A DNA stretch of 61,945 nt, from NCBI GenBank assembly GCA_035515235.1, contig DATJBS010000029.1, positions 1-61,945 of the forward strand. The letters are read 5' to 3'. The position numbers and the translations under genes are program-made. The DNA comes from JAMLHH01 sp035515235. GTDB lineage: Bacteria > Bacteroidota > Bacteroidia > Chitinophagales > JADIYW01. A model generated the notes under the pieces. It had not been told where the DNA came from and ran no database searches. It saw only the letters and a list, made by a program, of their open reading frames with translations. This document shows, one piece after another, positions 50,505 to 59,098 of the stretch (position 1 is its first letter; the number at the start of each line of letters is the position of its first letter).

Positions 50505-51553
50505 TGAAAAACTCCTTATATATTTTCGTCGTTTTACTCTTGGCGGCTTCCTGTAAGAGTAAAGAACAAAAAGTACCTGAAAGCAACATCTACCCTATTG
50601 TTTCTAATCATGGACAGTACATTACATTTCCTGACAAAGAAAGTTTAAGCTTCTTCGAAACAGAGCAATTAAGTCAAGCTAGCTTAACTGCTGAACTCAG
50701 TGCTCCTGCAAAAGTAGCAGCGACTGTAATTTCATCGGGCGAAGGTGCAGGTCAAAATATCATTTTGTTTGAAAACTCTGAGAATGCCAGCAATTATACC
50801 CAATTGATGCAGCATCATATCAATATCAAGCAAATACAAAACATCAATATCCGTCAGAAACAATTGGAAATTGACCGAATCAAAGATTTGCTTTCACATG
50901 GAGCAGCGACAGGTCAAGATTTATTGATTGCACAAACGGAGTTATCCATGGAGCAGACCAATCTAGCCAATGAAAAAGCAGCATTGATAGAACATGAAGC
51001 CATTATAATTTCTGCAGGATTCACTCCAGATATCTTACGAAAAGCGAGTGCTGGAACTGCATTTTTGATTTGTGAAATTCCAGAGAATCAAATCAGCTTA
51101 ATCAATGAAAAAAGTTCTGTCAATATATTATTCAGCTCTTTTCCCAATGAAAAATTTACTGGAAAAATTGACGCTTTTGCAGAAATGGTAGACAATACTT
51201 CCCGAATGGCAAAAATTAGAATCCGTGTAAACAATTCATCTAAAAAGTTCAAAGCTGGAATGTTTGCCGAAGTGACTTTCAAATTAGATAGTCCAACTTC
51301 AAAAGGGTCAAAAGACGATTTAGTCAATATCAGTAATTCATCTTTAGTGACTGTACAAGGTAAAAGTTATGTCTTTGTAAAAAAGGAAATCAACTTTTCT
51401 GAAAATGAAGTAGAGACTGGATTTGAACGGAAAGAAATTCAAATTGGTCAACAAATTGGTGATAGAATTATAGTACTCAACGGTTTAAACAAAGACGATG
51501 AAATTGCTATCGAAGGTGTGATGCAGCTCAAAGGTCTTTCATTTGGATATTAA
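50504..51553 (+). CDS. CzcB-like periplasmic adaptor (membrane fusion lipoprotein)
   Basis: The 349-residue adaptor has a lipobox (LLLAASC, Cys17), a helical hairpin (about 90-160) and barrel-sandwich and beta-barrel domains (SVNILFSSFPNEKFTGKIDA, then MAKIRIRVNNSSKKFKAGMF). A membrane-proximal domain ends in GLNKDDEIAIEGVMQLKG. It links the outer-membrane factor to the RND pump. It lacks the extra N-terminal metal-binding histidines found in CzcB of Cupriavidus. Its start overlaps the czcC-like stop. Confidence 0.92.
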   Translation: MKNSLYIFVVLLLAASCKSKEQKVPESNIYPIVSNHGQYITFPDKESLSFFETEQLSQASLTAELSAPAKVAATVISSGEGAGQNIILFENSENASNYTQLMQHHINIKQIQNINIRQKQLEIDRIKDLLSHGAATGQDLLIAQTELSMEQTNLANEKAALIEHEAIIISAGFTPDILRKASAGTAFLICEIPENQISLINEKSSVNILFSSFPNEKFTGKIDAFAEMVDNTSRMAKIRIRVNNSSKKFKAGMFAEVTFKLDSPTSKGSKDDLVNISNSSLVTVQGKSYVFVKKEINFSENEVETGFERKEIQIGQQIGDRIIVLNGLNKDDEIAIEGVMQLKGLSFGY

Positions 51554-51563
51554 ATTTCAAGGT

Positions 51564-51863
51564 ATGTTACAAGTTCAGATTTATATTGATCAGGATAAAG
51601 TAAAAGGTTTAGAACCTTTGCACAAGTTCATTATGCAATTATTGCTTAATCATGGAATTGCAGGTGCAACTTCATTTTTAGGATATTCTGGCTTTGGAAA
51701 GCACCACCGTCTAAAACAACCCAACGAACAATTTTCATTCGACGAAACACCGATGATCATCACATTTATAGATGATAGTAAAAAGGTAAAAGAAGCATTG
51801 ACCGAATTAAGAAAGCAATATAATGGAGGATTTATCATCACCCATGAAGTGCAACAATGGTAA
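51564..51863 (+). CDS. DUF190 protein (PII-like) inside the efflux operon
   Basis: The 99-residue protein has the DUF190 pattern: MLQVQIYIDQDKVKG, LHKFIMQLLLNHGIAGATSF, GFGKHHRLK and TPMIITFIDDSKKVKEAL. The fold resembles PII/CutA ferredoxin-like trimers. The ATG at 51564 is used; a TTG at 51543 would overlap the adaptor gene. Three bases separate its stop from the pump start, and it sits 10 bp after the adaptor. It may sense a metal or nucleotide and regulate the pump, but this has not been shown for the family. Confidence 0.8.
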   Translation: MLQVQIYIDQDKVKGLEPLHKFIMQLLLNHGIAGATSFLGYSGFGKHHRLKQPNEQFSFDETPMIITFIDDSKKVKEALTELRKQYNGGFIITHEVQQW

Positions 51864-51866
51864 ATT

Positions 51867-54800
51867 ATGATTAAAAACTTACTCGTATTTTCTCTTAAAA
51901 ATCGCTGGCTCGTTATAGCGATCAGTATAGTTATGATGGCGTTCGGTTATTATAGCTTTACCCATTTACAAATTGAAGCTTATCCTGATATCGCAGATAC
52001 GAATGTGATCATCGTCGCTCAGTATCAAGGTCGTGCAGCTGAAGAAGTAGAACAGCAAGTGACTGTTCCGATAGAAATTGCATTGCAGAATACTCCAAAT
52101 GTATTGGACCGAAGAAGTAGAACTATTTTTGGTTTATCTGTAGTACAACTTACTTTTAAAGACGGTACGGATGATTACTTTGCAAGACAGCAAGTGATGG
52201 AGAGATTAATGACTGTAGACCTTCCCGATGGAGTGTTTACAGAATTAGCTCCTTTATCTACAGCAGTAGGAGAAATTTTTCGTTATGTAGTAGAAGCACC
52301 ACCATCATATACCAATACAGAATTAAGAGATATACAAGATTGGATCATTGAACCTTATTTATTACAGACTTCTGGAGTAGCTGATATCACCACTTTTGGT
52401 GGACCGCTCAAACAGTTTCATATTCTTACTTATCCCGATCAACTTCGAAAGTTTGATTTGACAATTTCAGATGTCGAAGAAGCCATTCAAGCGAATAACC
52501 AAAATGCAGGAGGCAACCTGATAGAACGAGGTGGACAAGGTTTTGCAGTAAGAGGTTTGGGTGCAATCAAAAATGAAAAAGACATTGAAAACATTGTCTT
52601 AAAATCTAATAATGGCGTACCCGTTTTTGTGAGCGATGTGGCGAGTGTAGAAATTGCTCCGCCTCCGCCAAGTGGAGTTTTAGGATATTCTGTTCCTGAT
52701 GAAAATGTAGAAGTCAATAATGGTGTAGAAGGAATTATTCTACTTCGAAGATTTGAGAATCCAAGTGAAGTATTAATTGAACTCAAGCAAAGAATCCAAG
52801 ATTTACAAGATCATGAATTACCTGAAGGAGTAAAAATTCGCACGCTTTACGATCGTAGTTTCTTAATCGACCATTCATTAAGTACAGTAGGAAAAACATT
52901 ATTTGAAGGAGTAAGCATTGTAATTATCATACTTATCTTCTTTTTAGGAAGTGCAAGAAGTGCTTTAGTAGTAGCGCTTACCATTCCGTTCTCTTTGCTT
53001 TTTGCTTTTATTATCATGCGATTTACAGGAATTCCTGCAAATTTACTTTCATTAGGAGCTATTGACTTTGGAATTATTGTAGATGGTGCCGTAGTGATGG
53101 CAGAGCATCTGATTAGAAAATATAAATCTGCTACTAGAGAAGAAAAAGAAAATGGAATTCTACACATTACATTGCTATCTGCACAAGAAGTAGGAAGAGA
53201 GATTTTCTTCTCTGTTACCATAATTATTTTGGCGTATATGCCGATTTTATTAATGACAAGAGTAGAAGGCAAACTCTTCTCTCCTATGGCATTGACCCTA
53301 GCATTTGCGGTGATAGGATCTATGATTGCAGCACTTACATTTATCCCAGTGCTCATTTCATTTGTGTATAATAAACATATTTCCGATCCTGATAAAGAAT
53401 TTAAAGAAAGTAAGAATTTTGTGCTTTCGTTTATTGAAAAAGCTTACGGAAAATTAGTGCATCATCTACTCATTCACTATAAGAAAACCGTTCTTTTTGG
53501 ATTCGTAATAGTTTTCATTCTGATTTCGTTTGTAACCAAATTAGGAACTGAGTTTTTACCTGCATTAGATGAAGGATCTATATTTTTCAGAGGGAATTTC
53601 CCGACAGGTATTACCATACAAGAGAATGCTAAATATGCTCCCAAAATCAGAAGTATCATTTCTGAATATCCTCAAGTAGATTTTGTCATTACTCAAACGG
53701 GTAGAAATGACGATGGAACAGATCCATTTCCTGCCAATAGAAATGAAATTCTTGTAGGACTAAAAGATTATAGCTTATGGAGCGATACCATTACTAAGAA
53801 AGAACTTACAGAACAAATTCAAAGAGATCTCGAAAGAAATCTACCTAGTGTAAAATTCTCTTCTGGCCAACCGATCATTGACCAAGTGATGGAAATTGTA
53901 ACAGGAAGTGCTGCAGATTTAGCCGTTTCAATTATTGGTGATGATTTGATCATGATGAGAGAAAAAGCAGATAGTATTGCTGTCATTGTGGAATCTATGC
54001 AAGGAAGCGAAGGAGTTAATATGGAACAAGAAGGCATTCAAGATCAGATAGCTATAAATATCAATCGCGAAAAAGCAGCTCGATATGGCATCAATGTTTC
54101 TGACATTCAAAATATGATAGAAGCAGCTATTGGCGGCAAAAACATCTCCACTTTATATGACGGAACTAAACGCTACGATATTGTTATTCGATATTTGCCA
54201 CAGTTTAGGAACAATATGGACGATATCAAAAACCTATTGGTATCATCAGTGAATGGCTCATTAATCCCTATGGGGCAATTAGCAGATATTTCCTTTGTGG
54301 AAGGTCAGACAAATATCTATAGATATAATAACAAACGAGAAGTTACCGTACGCACCAATATCAAAGACCGAGATCAAGGTAGTTTTGTAAAAGAACTTCA
54401 AACTAAAATTGAAGAACAAATCTATATTCCTAAAGGGTACGAATTGGTATATGGTGGGCAATATGAAAATCTTGATCGAGCAGGAAAACAATTAGCATTT
54501 ACTATTCCTTTGACGCTTTTATTAGTTTTTACATTCTTATTCATGCTGTTCAAAAACTTAAAACATACTTTCATTACAATCAGTTGTGTATTATTTGCGC
54601 TTGCCGGTGGAATTATTGCCTTGCTTTTAAGAGGATATTATTTCAATGTTTCAGCAGGTGTTGGATTTGTATCTATCTTCGGTATTTCCGTGATGGCAGG
54701 CGTCTTAATTGTTTCTTCATTGAATAGAGCATCTATGAGTGCTCCTATCTCAGCAGCACTTATTACTAATACATCTAAAGAACAATTGCGTTCAGTATTA

Positions 54801-54980
54801 TCAATTTTAATATTGGCTATTTTTGGGCTTGTGCCTGCAGCTATTTCAAGCGGAATCGGTTCAGATGTTCAAAGACCATTAGCCACAGTGATCATTGGTG
54901 GCTTAGTAAGTACTTTATTATTTGCTCCACTTATTTTACCAGCTTTATATTGGTGGACGAATCAACCTAAAAGAAAATAA
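51867..54980 (+). CDS. CzcA/CusA-family heavy-metal efflux RND pump
   Basis: The 1037-residue pump has 12 transmembrane helices and two large periplasmic loops. The fourth helix carries GAIDFGIIVDGAVVMAE with Asp400 and Asp406, the DFGxxxDG pattern of divalent-cation (Co/Zn/Cd) HME transporters, unlike the CusA (Cu/Ag) type. The proton-relay acidic residues and GxxxxG glycine hinges are present. With the CzcC-like channel and CzcB-like adaptor it forms a three-part exporter. Zn, Co, Cd or Ni is the likely substrate. No terminator hairpin is seen after it; an IS200-type insertion follows at 55.08 kb. Confidence 0.95.
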   Translation: MIKNLLVFSLKNRWLVIAISIVMMAFGYYSFTHLQIEAYPDIADTNVIIVAQYQGRAAEEVEQQVTVPIEIALQNTPNVLDRRSRTIFGLSVVQLTFKDGTDDYFARQQVMERLMTVDLPDGVFTELAPLSTAVGEIFRYVVEAPPSYTNTELRDIQDWIIEPYLLQTSGVADITTFGGPLKQFHILTYPDQLRKFDLTISDVEEAIQANNQNAGGNLIERGGQGFAVRGLGAIKNEKDIENIVLKSNNGVPVFVSDVASVEIAPPPPSGVLGYSVPDENVEVNNGVEGIILLRRFENPSEVLIELKQRIQDLQDHELPEGVKIRTLYDRSFLIDHSLSTVGKTLFEGVSIVIIILIFFLGSARSALVVALTIPFSLLFAFIIMRFTGIPANLLSLGAIDFGIIVDGAVVMAEHLIRKYKSATREEKENGILHITLLSAQEVGREIFFSVTIIILAYMPILLMTRVEGKLFSPMALTLAFAVIGSMIAALTFIPVLISFVYNKHISDPDKEFKESKNFVLSFIEKAYGKLVHHLLIHYKKTVLFGFVIVFILISFVTKLGTEFLPALDEGSIFFRGNFPTGITIQENAKYAPKIRSIISEYPQVDFVITQTGRNDDGTDPFPANRNEILVGLKDYSLWSDTITKKELTEQIQRDLERNLPSVKFSSGQPIIDQVMEIVTGSAADLAVSIIGDDLIMMREKADSIAVIVESMQGSEGVNMEQEGIQDQIAININREKAARYGINVSDIQNMIEAAIGGKNISTLYDGTKRYDIVIRYLPQFRNNMDDIKNLLVSSVNGSLIPMGQLADISFVEGQTNIYRYNNKREVTVRTNIKDRDQGSFVKELQTKIEEQIYIPKGYELVYGGQYENLDRAGKQLAFTIPLTLLLVFTFLFMLFKNLKHTFITISCVLFALAGGIIALLLRGYYFNVSAGVGFVSIFGISVMAGVLIVSSLNRASMSAPISAALITNTSKEQLRSVLSILILAIFGLVPAAISSGIGSDVQRPLATVIIGGLVSTLLFAPLILPALYWWTNQPKRK

Positions 54981-55081
54981 GAAGTAGAGAATTGAAATCC
55001 TCCGAATTTAATGTTACGAGAAGATTAAGAATTTGTTGATTGCAAAACAAGATTAACGTTTTTAAGTTTTAAATAAACCAA

Positions 55082-55101
55082 CCCCGAGGCAAGCCTCGAG
55101 G
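55082..55101. repeat. IS200-type end hairpin (left copy)
   Basis: CCCCGAGGC, AA, GCCTCGAGG forms a 9-bp stem with one C-A mismatch just beyond the tnpA stop codon. The same 20 bases occur at 55626-55645. Confidence 0.8.
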
Positions 55102-55103
55102 TA

Positions 55104-55559
55104 TTAGTCGAACAGCCGGAGTTGCTCTTCGTATACTTTTTCATAGACTTTCTCCTTTCCTTGATTTTCAATATACTTTTGTATTACATCTTTATTGCCA
55201 TATTGACTTACTGTATTTGCATAGTAGCCACTTGTCCAAAGACTTCCTCCCCATAAGAACTGCTTAATCTCAGGATGCAAACGAAATAATTCGCGACCGG
55301 TTATACTTTTTATTGTTCTAACTATTTGACTCAAGCACAAAGAGGGAACGCTTTGAACTAAAAAATGAACATGATCTGATTCATAACCTATCTCTACAAA
55401 CACTATTTCGTATCTATTGGAAATTTCTTTGCAAATTGATATCAATGTTGACCCAGATTCTGAAGTCAAGACTTTACGTCTATATTTTATCGGAAAAACT
55501 AAATGATACAATAATAATGTCTTATTGTGCCGTTTAAAAATATGACTATCCTCTTCCAT
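55104..55559 (-). CDS. tnpA: IS200/IS605-family transposase TnpA
   Basis: The 151-residue Y1 transposase has the HUH motif as HVHFLV (about 70-75) and the catalytic Tyr in the C-terminal YANTVSQYGNKDVIQKYIEN helix. LLLYHLVFPIKYRRKVL near the N-terminus is family-typical. Length is normal and no internal stop is present, so the element could still be active. It is flanked by the two identical hairpins. Confidence 0.92.
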   Translation of the reverse strand: MEEDSHIFKRHNKTLLLYHLVFPIKYRRKVLTSESGSTLISICKEISNRYEIVFVEIGYESDHVHFLVQSVPSLCLSQIVRTIKSITGRELFRLHPEIKQFLWGGSLWTSGYYANTVSQYGNKDVIQKYIENQGKEKVYEKVYEEQLRLFD

Positions 55560-55625
55560 TTATCAAAACTACATTTTTTCAAAATATTATGTGAACTATC
55601 TGTTTCAAGAACTCCACCCTATTTA

Positions 55626-55645
55626 CCCCGAGGCAAGCCTCGAGG
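55626..55645. repeat. IS200-type end hairpin (right copy)
   Basis: Identical to the hairpin at 55082-55101 and in the same orientation. It lies 67 bp upstream of the tnpA start. Confidence 0.8.
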
Positions 55646-55688
55646 AATTCTTTAGATTAAAATTAAGTAGAAAAATACCTAAACAATA

Positions 55689-55720
55689 TTTGTTAGACTA
55701 ATCTAACTTTTATAGGTTTG
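55689..55720 (+). promoter_or_regulatory. TonB receptor promoter
   Basis: TTTG (55689-55692), a 20-nt spacer and TAGGTTTG (55713-55720) match the Bacteroidota consensus. Spacing is the same as at the ZIP transporter promoter, and the operator is in the same place. Confidence 0.75.
55692..55707. promoter_or_regulatory. Putative DtxR/MntR-type operator (site 2)
   Basis: GTTAGACTAATCTAAC has perfect GTTAGA/TCTAAC arms. It starts on the G of the -33 TTTG and ends 5 bp before the -7 box, exactly as the dyad at 10985-11000 does. Confidence 0.75.
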
Positions 55721-55745
55721 CACTATTATCTAACTAATTACACTA

Positions 55746-58037
55746 ATGAAACAATATTTACGCTATCCTTTATTCTTGTTCGGCTTCTGTTTAATGACGA
55801 CAATTGCAGCACAATCCTCTATCAAAGGAAAAATTACAAACGCAGGAAAACCAGAAGAATTTGTAAACGTTTATTTACAAGGAACATCTTACGGTACTGC
55901 AACAGATAGTTTGGGAAATTATACCATCAATAAAATTCCTGAAGGGAAATATAAACTTATTGCAAATCATCTGAATTATAGTGATTACTCAAAAGAGATA
56001 ACTCTTTCCTCTAACCAAGAATTGAAATTAAATATTGATTTAAATTCTTTGGACAAGTCGATTGAATTAGATGCAGTAGTCGTATCTGGAACGATGAAAC
56101 CGGTGAAAAGAATAGAAAGTTCTGTACCTGTAGAAGTCTTCACTCCTGCTTTTTTCAAAAAGAATCCTACACCAAATATTTTTGATGCACTTCAAAATGT
56201 CAACGGTGTTCGTCCTCAGCTCAACTGTAATATTTGCAGTACTGGAGATATTCATATCAATGGATTAGAAGGTCCATACACCATGGTTTTAATTGACGGA
56301 ATGCCGATGGTCAGTTCATTAGGATCAGTATATGGACTGTCTGGAATTCCTAACTCCTTGGTAGAACGTATAGAAATCGTAAAAGGTCCCGCATCTTCTT
56401 TATATGGTAGTGAAGCTGTAGGTGGATTGATCAATATTATTACTAAAAACCCTCAAAATGCTCCGGAATTCACAGCAGATATTTTTGCGACATCTTGGGC
56501 AGAAGCGAATGTAGATCTAGGATTTAGATTTAAAGCAGGTAAAAAAGCAAGTGCTTTGACTGGAATAAACTATTTTATTTTTAATAATAAAGTAGATAAA
56601 AACGGAGATAATTTTACGGATGTCACTTTACAAAACAGATTTTCCATCTTCCAAAAATGGAATTTCGATCGTAAAGACAATAGAGTATTCAGTATTTCTG
56701 GAAGATACATGTATGAAAATCGTTGGGGTGGTGAGATGAATTGGAATAAATCTTATCGTGGTGGAGATGAGGTATATGGAGAGAGTATTTATACTCAAAG
56801 ACAAGAACTTTTGGGTCTCTACCAATTACCTACTCGTCAAAAACTCTTTCTTAATTTCTCATTTATCAATCATGATCAAGACAGTAGATACGGCACCACT
56901 TCTTATATAGCCAATCAAAAAATTGCATTCTCACAGTTAACTTGGGACAAAACCATCAAAAGACATGATTTCCTTTCTGGTATTGCATTAAGATTCACTT
57001 ATTATGATGACAATACTCCTGCAACATCTAATGCAGAATTAGAGAATGAACCAGAAAAAACATGGCTGCCAGGAATTTTTGTACAAGACGAAATTACTTT
57101 CTCCAAAAAACACAAGATGCTTTTAGGGATAAGATATGATTACAATAATTATCACGGAAGTATTGTGACGCCAAGAATTGCTTATAAATGGAGTATCAAC
57201 GACAATAATATCGTAAGATTAAATGCTGGAACAGGTTTCCGTGTTGTGAATCTATTTACAGAAGAACACGCAGCGCTGACTGGAGCAAGAGATATTAAGA
57301 TTTTAAGCGATTTAAAACCTGAGCAATCTTATAACGTCAATCTGAACTATATCAGAAAGTTCTATTTAAAATCTGGAGCTTTTATTGGAATGGATTTAAC
57401 TGGATTTTACACTTATTTCACGAATCGTATAGTACCTGATTATGAAACTAATACGACTCAAATCATCTATGATAATCTAGACGGTCACGCAGTAAGCAAA
57501 GGGATTACATTGAATACAGATTTGAACTTTACCAACGGATTAAAATTTATTTTGGGTGGAACATTGATGGCCAACACGATTACTCAAGCTGGTGAAACCA
57601 CTCAAGAGATATTGACAGAAAAATTCATGGGAACTTGGGCAATTTCCTATCGAATTAATAAATGGGATCTAGCTATAGACTATACTGGAAACCTATTTAG
57701 TCCAATGCGTTTACCTTTATTAAATGACTTAGATCCAAGGAAAGCGATGTCTCCGTGGTGGAGTATTCAAAATATACAATTCACTTATGATGGCTTGAAA
57801 AATTTTGAATTTTATGCAGGTATCAAAAACTTATTGAATTGGACACCCAATAAAGGTAATCCGTTCATTCTTTCTAGAGCAAATGATCCTTTCGACAAAG
57901 AAGTAGATTTTGATGCAAATGGACAAGCAATCCCAACAGCAAATAATCCTTACGGATTGACGTTTGATCCAAACTACGTATATGCTCCTAACCAAGGTAT
58001 CCGTGGATTTGCAGGAATACGATTTAAAATCAATTAA
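55746..58037 (+). CDS. TonB-dependent outer-membrane receptor
   Basis: The 763-residue receptor has a signal peptide (about 1-22), a carboxypeptidase-like N-terminal domain (about 25-105), a plug (about 115-225) and a 22-stranded barrel. The plug carries QLNCNICSTGDIHINGLEGP (two cysteines), VLIDGMPMV and GPASSLYGSEAVGGLIN. The C-terminus ends GFAGIRFKIN with a terminal aromatic-type strand. Siderophore, haem or metal-chelate uptake is likely. The DtxR/MntR-type operator in its promoter predicts repression when Mn or Fe is plentiful. Confidence 0.93.
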   Translation: MKQYLRYPLFLFGFCLMTTIAAQSSIKGKITNAGKPEEFVNVYLQGTSYGTATDSLGNYTINKIPEGKYKLIANHLNYSDYSKEITLSSNQELKLNIDLNSLDKSIELDAVVVSGTMKPVKRIESSVPVEVFTPAFFKKNPTPNIFDALQNVNGVRPQLNCNICSTGDIHINGLEGPYTMVLIDGMPMVSSLGSVYGLSGIPNSLVERIEIVKGPASSLYGSEAVGGLINIITKNPQNAPEFTADIFATSWAEANVDLGFRFKAGKKASALTGINYFIFNNKVDKNGDNFTDVTLQNRFSIFQKWNFDRKDNRVFSISGRYMYENRWGGEMNWNKSYRGGDEVYGESIYTQRQELLGLYQLPTRQKLFLNFSFINHDQDSRYGTTSYIANQKIAFSQLTWDKTIKRHDFLSGIALRFTYYDDNTPATSNAELENEPEKTWLPGIFVQDEITFSKKHKMLLGIRYDYNNYHGSIVTPRIAYKWSINDNNIVRLNAGTGFRVVNLFTEEHAALTGARDIKILSDLKPEQSYNVNLNYIRKFYLKSGAFIGMDLTGFYTYFTNRIVPDYETNTTQIIYDNLDGHAVSKGITLNTDLNFTNGLKFILGGTLMANTITQAGETTQEILTEKFMGTWAISYRINKWDLAIDYTGNLFSPMRLPLLNDLDPRKAMSPWWSIQNIQFTYDGLKNFEFYAGIKNLLNWTPNKGNPFILSRANDPFDKEVDFDANGQAIPTANNPYGLTFDPNYVYAPNQGIRGFAGIRFKIN

Positions 58038-58078
58038 ACAATCACCATTTGAATGCCAAATCTTATGGAATAATGATG

Positions 58079-58112
58079 AAGGGAAGTGTAATGCTTCCCT
58101 TTTGGTTTTTTA
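58079..58112 (+). terminator. Terminator after the TonB receptor gene
   Basis: AAGGGAAG pairs with CTTCCCTT across a 7-nt loop, followed by TTTTGG and then a run of T. Confidence 0.8.
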
Positions 58113-58165
58113 GTATAAGATTTAATATTGGTCAATTATTTCGTCCAATTTCTTAGTTTTAAAGA

Positions 58166-58906
58166 ATGAAATCTTTTATTACTATTTTCTTGCTGATTTT
58201 ATTCAATAATTATGCTTCTGCACAAATTTCATTTGAAGCAATAGACTCAACTATGGTTTTAGTGGAAGGAAGTACTTTTCAAATGGGAAGCCATGATGGA
58301 AAACCGAATGCAAAACCTGTACATTCTGTAGAACTATCTGATTTTTATATTGGCAAATACGAATTGACTCAAACCATGTGGAGAGCTGTGATGGGAGGCG
58401 ATACTTTGAGTGAAAGTGATTGTCCGAATTGTCCTGTATATAATGTAAAGCCTACTCATGTCGATTATTTCATCAGTAAACTCAATCAGCTCACTGGAAA
58501 AAAATATCGTTTGCCTACAGAAGCAGAATGGGAATATGCAGCAATCGGAGGAGTTAAAAGCCAAAATTTCAAATACTCTGGAAGTAATAATTTAGATGAA
58601 GTAGCATGGAATGTTGCAAATAGTGGACTAAAAACTCATCCGGTCGGTTTGAAAAAGCCTAACGAATTGGGACTTTACGATATGAGTGGAAATGTATGGG
58701 AAATTTGTAGTGATTGGTATCTAAAGAAATTTTACAAGCTTAGTCCAAGTAAATCACCTCTACAATCCAAAAAAACAAAGTTTCGCTCATCAAGGGGCGG
58801 TTCATGGAGAAGTGGAGAACAACGTTGCCAATCTCGAGCGCGTAATCGCGATATTCGTGATCATCATATTAGCAATTGTGGTTTTCGATTAGTATTGGAT
58901 AAATAA
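58166..58906 (+). CDS. Exported SUMF1 (formylglycine-generating-enzyme-like) protein
   Basis: The 246-residue protein has a signal peptide (cut near YASAQ) and a SUMF1 domain. MVLVEGSTFQMGSHDGKPNA (about 29-48) and FYIGKYELTQTMW are followed by KYRLPTEAEWEYAA and the C-terminal GGSWRSGEQRCQSRARN. Only one of the two catalytic cysteines of FGE (the one in EQRCQSR) is found, so formylglycine formation is doubtful. Many Bacteroidota SUMF1 proteins act in gliding, secretion or are of unknown use. No sulfatase is nearby. Confidence 0.85.
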   Translation: MKSFITIFLLILFNNYASAQISFEAIDSTMVLVEGSTFQMGSHDGKPNAKPVHSVELSDFYIGKYELTQTMWRAVMGGDTLSESDCPNCPVYNVKPTHVDYFISKLNQLTGKKYRLPTEAEWEYAAIGGVKSQNFKYSGSNNLDEVAWNVANSGLKTHPVGLKKPNELGLYDMSGNVWEICSDWYLKKFYKLSPSKSPLQSKKTKFRSSRGGSWRSGEQRCQSRARNRDIRDHHISNCGFRLVLDK

Positions 58907-59098
58907 TCTTCTATTTTTAATCAATAGTCCAATATCATTTTAAATACAATTTGAAATATTAAAGATTACATACTCGAAAATTATGCAACATTCAAGTAGT
59001 AAATGAATTAACTTTTAGGCTTCAATTCACTATATATTTTACTTAAAAAGGTACAAGGCATCATCTAATCTAAGACCATATTTTCAGGACTTTACTAT

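Larger units (their letters stand above)
55082..55645 (-). mobile_element. IS200/IS605-type insertion sequence (single tnpA)
   Basis: A 564-bp unit has one Y1 transposase gene and an identical hairpin at each end (ACCCCGAGGC, AA, GCCTCGAGG at 55082-55101 and 55626-55645, the same orientation). Such subterminal palindromes are recognised by TnpA of IS200/IS605. No TnpB gene is present. Exact ends are not certain because these elements leave no target duplication. It is inserted between the metal pump and the TonB receptor and ends about 45 bp before the receptor operator. Confidence 0.8.

Noticed and set aside
52847..53356. A 169-codon open frame on the minus strand inside the RND pump gene
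   Set aside because: It is the antisense shadow of a conserved transmembrane region of CzcA, with a low-complexity composition dictated by the sense codons and no homology-like motifs.
58166..58906. Active formylglycine-generating enzyme
   Set aside because: Only one of the two catalytic cysteines is visible and no sulfatase gene is in the window.
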